This document shows, in pieces, positions 5,971 through 7,434 of a stretch of 7,434 nucleotides of DNA. This DNA comes from Dehalococcoidia bacterium. Its GTDB lineage: Bacteria; Chloroflexota; Dehalococcoidia; GIF9; AB-539-J10. The stretch is taken from NCBI GenBank assembly GCA_004377135.1, contig SOHS01000011.1:1-7434 (forward strand), written 5' to 3'. Each line of letters begins with the position of its first letter. Position 1 is the stretch's first letter. Made by a program: the position numbers and the translations under genes. The notes under the pieces are model-generated. The model was not told the DNA's origin and searched no databases. It saw only the letters and a program-made list of their open reading frames with translations.

Positions 5971-6267
5971 TTAACGCCACTCTGTTGTGGGCATTGTCCT
6001 GTATGTTGTTAATCTAGCCGCTCCCATCGTAACTGCTTTGGCTTGTCTAAGCAAATCTCGTGTTCTCCTTGAATCCGCCCATGTCCTCCAGTTCTCAATC
6101 GTCTCCCATGTGCTTATCATTATGACGACAGAGAAATCCTCCTCGCTGATGAGATTCTCAGCGCCAACGAAGCCTGGATATTGCATGGCATGGGATCTGA
6201 GCTGCATCAATATGGGTTCTACGTCCTTATAACTCAACACCTTATATCCTATGATGCCTTTTATCAT
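5971..6267 (-). CDS. antibiotic biosynthesis monooxygenase (ABM) domain protein
   Basis: A 98-residue protein, the usual size of a single ABM domain (ferredoxin-like fold, normally a dimer). Visible landmarks are MIKGIIGYKVLSYKDVEPIL (strand then helix), YPGFVGAENL (30-39), and the strand and helix IMISTWETIENWRTWADS (49-66) with the typical aromatic residues, then a final strand ending in LTTYR. Family members include quinol monooxygenases and haem-degrading enzymes, but many have no known activity, and nothing here fixes a substrate. No signal peptide, so cytoplasmic. The start is well supported: AAAGGAG (6274-6280) lies six bases before the ATG. It has its own promoter and is about 250 bases from the next gene, so it appears monocistronic. 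Confidence 0.85.
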   Translation of the reverse strand: MIKGIIGYKVLSYKDVEPILMQLRSHAMQYPGFVGAENLISEEDFSVVIMISTWETIENWRTWADSRRTRDLLRQAKAVTMGAARLTTYRTMPTTEWR

Positions 6268-6356
6268 TGCCGTCTCCTTTCATTTCCTGCCTGCAGTTTC
6301 CTTCCCTTTTATGCTTCAGGCTATCGCGTCGAATTTTACCTAATATCGCTAACTTC

Positions 6357-6385
6357 AGTCTAATTGCCCCTTGTGTAATTGTCAA
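6357..6385 (-). promoter_or_regulatory. sigma-70-type promoter for the ABM gene
   Basis: A perfect TTGACA (6380-6385) and TAGACT (6357-6362, four of six) are 17 bases apart on the minus strand, giving a leader of about 80 bases. The rest of the 309-base gap (6268-6576) shows no gene and no clear terminator. A weak CGT-CACG / CGTG-AT-ACG pairing near 6482-6510 is the only structure seen. Confidence 0.6.
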
Positions 6386-6576
6386 CGCGCATAGCACATC
6401 GTCATAGGACATCTTGGCCTTTTAGGGCATACGTTGTGCAACTAGGACCTCGGAAAGATAATCGGCGTTGACTAAAGACTGCGTCACGTTATGTTATTTC
6501 CCGTGATACGTCTTGCCGTCACAACACACTACATTATTAATATTGGTTAATGCCCTGAGTGATTCCTGGTTTCTAT

Positions 6577-7023
6577 TTAAATAGCGGTTCTTCCGAAATA
6601 AATTAGTAAGATGGCGATGACGAGTAAAAACCAGTATAAAGCAGGGACCGGCCCCCACCATGGTTTGTGCCACCAGATTTTTCCTTTGCGGAAGTTTTTA
6701 ATCCCATAATGTGGATTTAAAACAAACCACAAGAAGTCTTCTAGAAAAACCATACCTACGTAAAAGCCAAGCAGCAGACTTTCTAACCGCCAACTCCACG
6801 GAACAAAAAACAACGGCAGATGAACTATGGCAATCAGGAACAGCGTCATAAAAAAGTGGTAGCCGGTTATCGGGCGTCCACCTGCCAACTTGACAAGCCA
6901 TCCCTTCTCTATACGCCAGCCAGGTAGCTTCGCTGCCCAGCCATCCTTACCCTCGATTTGGATTTCCCAGAAGGCAAGTAGAAAGGCCAGGAAAACCATG
7001 AAAGCTAATAGTCCTATAATCAT
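6577..7023 (-). CDS. conserved four-helix membrane protein, unknown function
   Basis: A 148-residue protein with hydrophobic helices at about 2-19, 55-75, 80-102 and 124-145. The loop between helices one and two contains GWAAKLPGWRI and GGRPITGYH; helix three ends in LEDFLWFVLNPHYGIKNF; the loop before helix four is IWWHKPWWGPVPALYW. These conserved-looking Trp, Asp, Glu and His residues (Glu95-Asp96, His105, His119) recall a family of uncharacterised membrane proteins in bacteria and archaea; I know no function. A metal or haem site at the histidines is possible but only a guess. The start is the first ATG; GGGAG ends only two bases before it, closer than usual, and a second ATG at residue 9 would remove half of helix one. 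It is followed by about 310 bases without a gene. Confidence 0.78.
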   Translation of the reverse strand: MIIGLLAFMVFLAFLLAFWEIQIEGKDGWAAKLPGWRIEKGWLVKLAGGRPITGYHFFMTLFLIAIVHLPLFFVPWSWRLESLLLGFYVGMVFLEDFLWFVLNPHYGIKNFRKGKIWWHKPWWGPVPALYWFLLVIAILLIYFGRTAI

Positions 7024-7056
7024 TACTCCCGAACAACACTAAGCACGTCGGATGAT

Positions 7057-7085
7057 ATTGTAGACGTTGCTATGCCGAGGAGCAA
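7057..7085 (-). promoter_or_regulatory. sigma-70-type promoter for the 148-residue membrane protein
   Basis: TTGCTC (7080-7085) and TACAAT (7057-7062, five of six) are 17 bases apart on the minus strand. The leader to the ATG at 7023 would be about 27 bases. Confidence 0.5.
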
Positions 7086-7224
7086 TAGGGAGCTTCGTAG
7101 TCCTAATGAGACAAGATGCAATTTGGACGCATATATGTGCCATCAAACCAACATCGGGATGTCGACATGCACTTAAATGCGAGAATGTCCTTTTCTCGTT
7201 TGAAATATATGTCACAAGATGAGT

Positions 7225-7253
7225 TTTTGTGCAATTCGGTAAATTGCACAAAA
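7225..7253. repeat. perfect 12-bp inverted repeat, operator or element end
   Basis: TTTTGTGCAATT (7225-7236) and AATTGCACAAAA (7242-7253) are exact inverted copies around the five bases CGGTA. The arms are AT-rich, and the T run precedes and the A run follows the stem, the opposite of an intrinsic terminator. A dimeric repressor site or the end of a small mobile element are the likeliest readings. A half-site TGCAATT recurs at 7117-7123. The surrounding 411 bases (7024-7434) contain no convincing gene; apart from this repeat and the promoter at 7057-7085, nothing was recognised. Confidence 0.65.
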
Positions 7254-7434
7254 GTCAGGGACGCAGGCTGCTATCTCGTAGCCGGGATTGAGATGAAAGT
7301 GCCTAGTCATCTCATATGCTGGCATGGATGATGTTTCAATAATGGCTAGTCTTCCCTGATGCTTTTCTCGGCACATCGTATAGAGCGTCAAAATGCGGAA
7401 GACTATAATACTTTGGTGAAGAAGGCAACCACTT

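Noticed and set aside
117..7264. Repeated 8-mer AGGGACGC at 117-124 and 7257-7264
   Set aside because: An 8-mer repeat is expected by chance in a window of this size, and the flanks do not match.
7116..7331. 71-residue plus-strand frame over the 12-bp palindrome
   Set aside because: It has no ribosome site or protein-like composition, and a perfect palindrome inside it is more consistent with non-coding DNA.

Overview
The window looks like a stretch of bacterial chromosome from an anaerobe. The reasons are recognisable sigma-70-type promoters, purine-rich Shine-Dalgarno sites (AGGAGG, AAAGGAG, AGAGGA), a lipobox signal peptide, and a gene set rich in iron-sulfur and flavin redox proteins. 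Families such as DUF362, the winged-helix/4Fe-4S protein and the 247-residue membrane protein are ones I associate with Chloroflexota (Dehalococcoidia), Desulfobacterota and methanogen-like anaerobes. A Dehalococcoidia-type sediment bacterium is my best guess, with low confidence; no marker gene is present to prove it.

Layout. A small two-helix membrane protein (193-483) is the only plus-strand gene. All others are on the minus strand. Read from right to left they are: a 148-residue four-helix membrane protein (6577-7023), an ABM-fold (antibiotic biosynthesis monooxygenase) small protein (5971-6267), a 247-residue two-helix membrane protein with a helical cytoplasmic part (4976-5719), a secreted lipoprotein broken by one frameshift (3977-4785), a DUF362 protein (2890-3783), a TM1586-type nitroreductase (2008-2805), and a winged-helix protein with two 4Fe-4S clusters (675-1757). 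No tRNA, rRNA, CRISPR array or intact transposase was seen.

Organisation. Genes are separated by gaps of 80 to over 400 bases, and a plausible promoter can be placed in front of most of them (usually a TTGNNN box, 17 or 18 bases, then a -10 box). The genes therefore look mostly monocistronic, not one tight operon. The exception may be DUF362 followed by the nitroreductase (107 bases from stop to start codon), where the second gene has no Shine-Dalgarno site and may be leaderless. No convincing intrinsic terminator (GC stem plus T run) was found anywhere.

Function. The clearest common theme is redox chemistry: the 4Fe-4S protein, nitroreductase and DUF362 protein are consecutive on one strand and could exchange electrons, but this is inference from proximity. 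The other genes are envelope or membrane proteins of unknown function. I did not find strong evidence for a new multi-gene system. The items most worth a second look are the frameshifted lipoprotein, a perfect 12-bp inverted repeat at 7225-7253, a MITE/REP-like remnant at 5821-5870, and direct repeats flanking the first gene.
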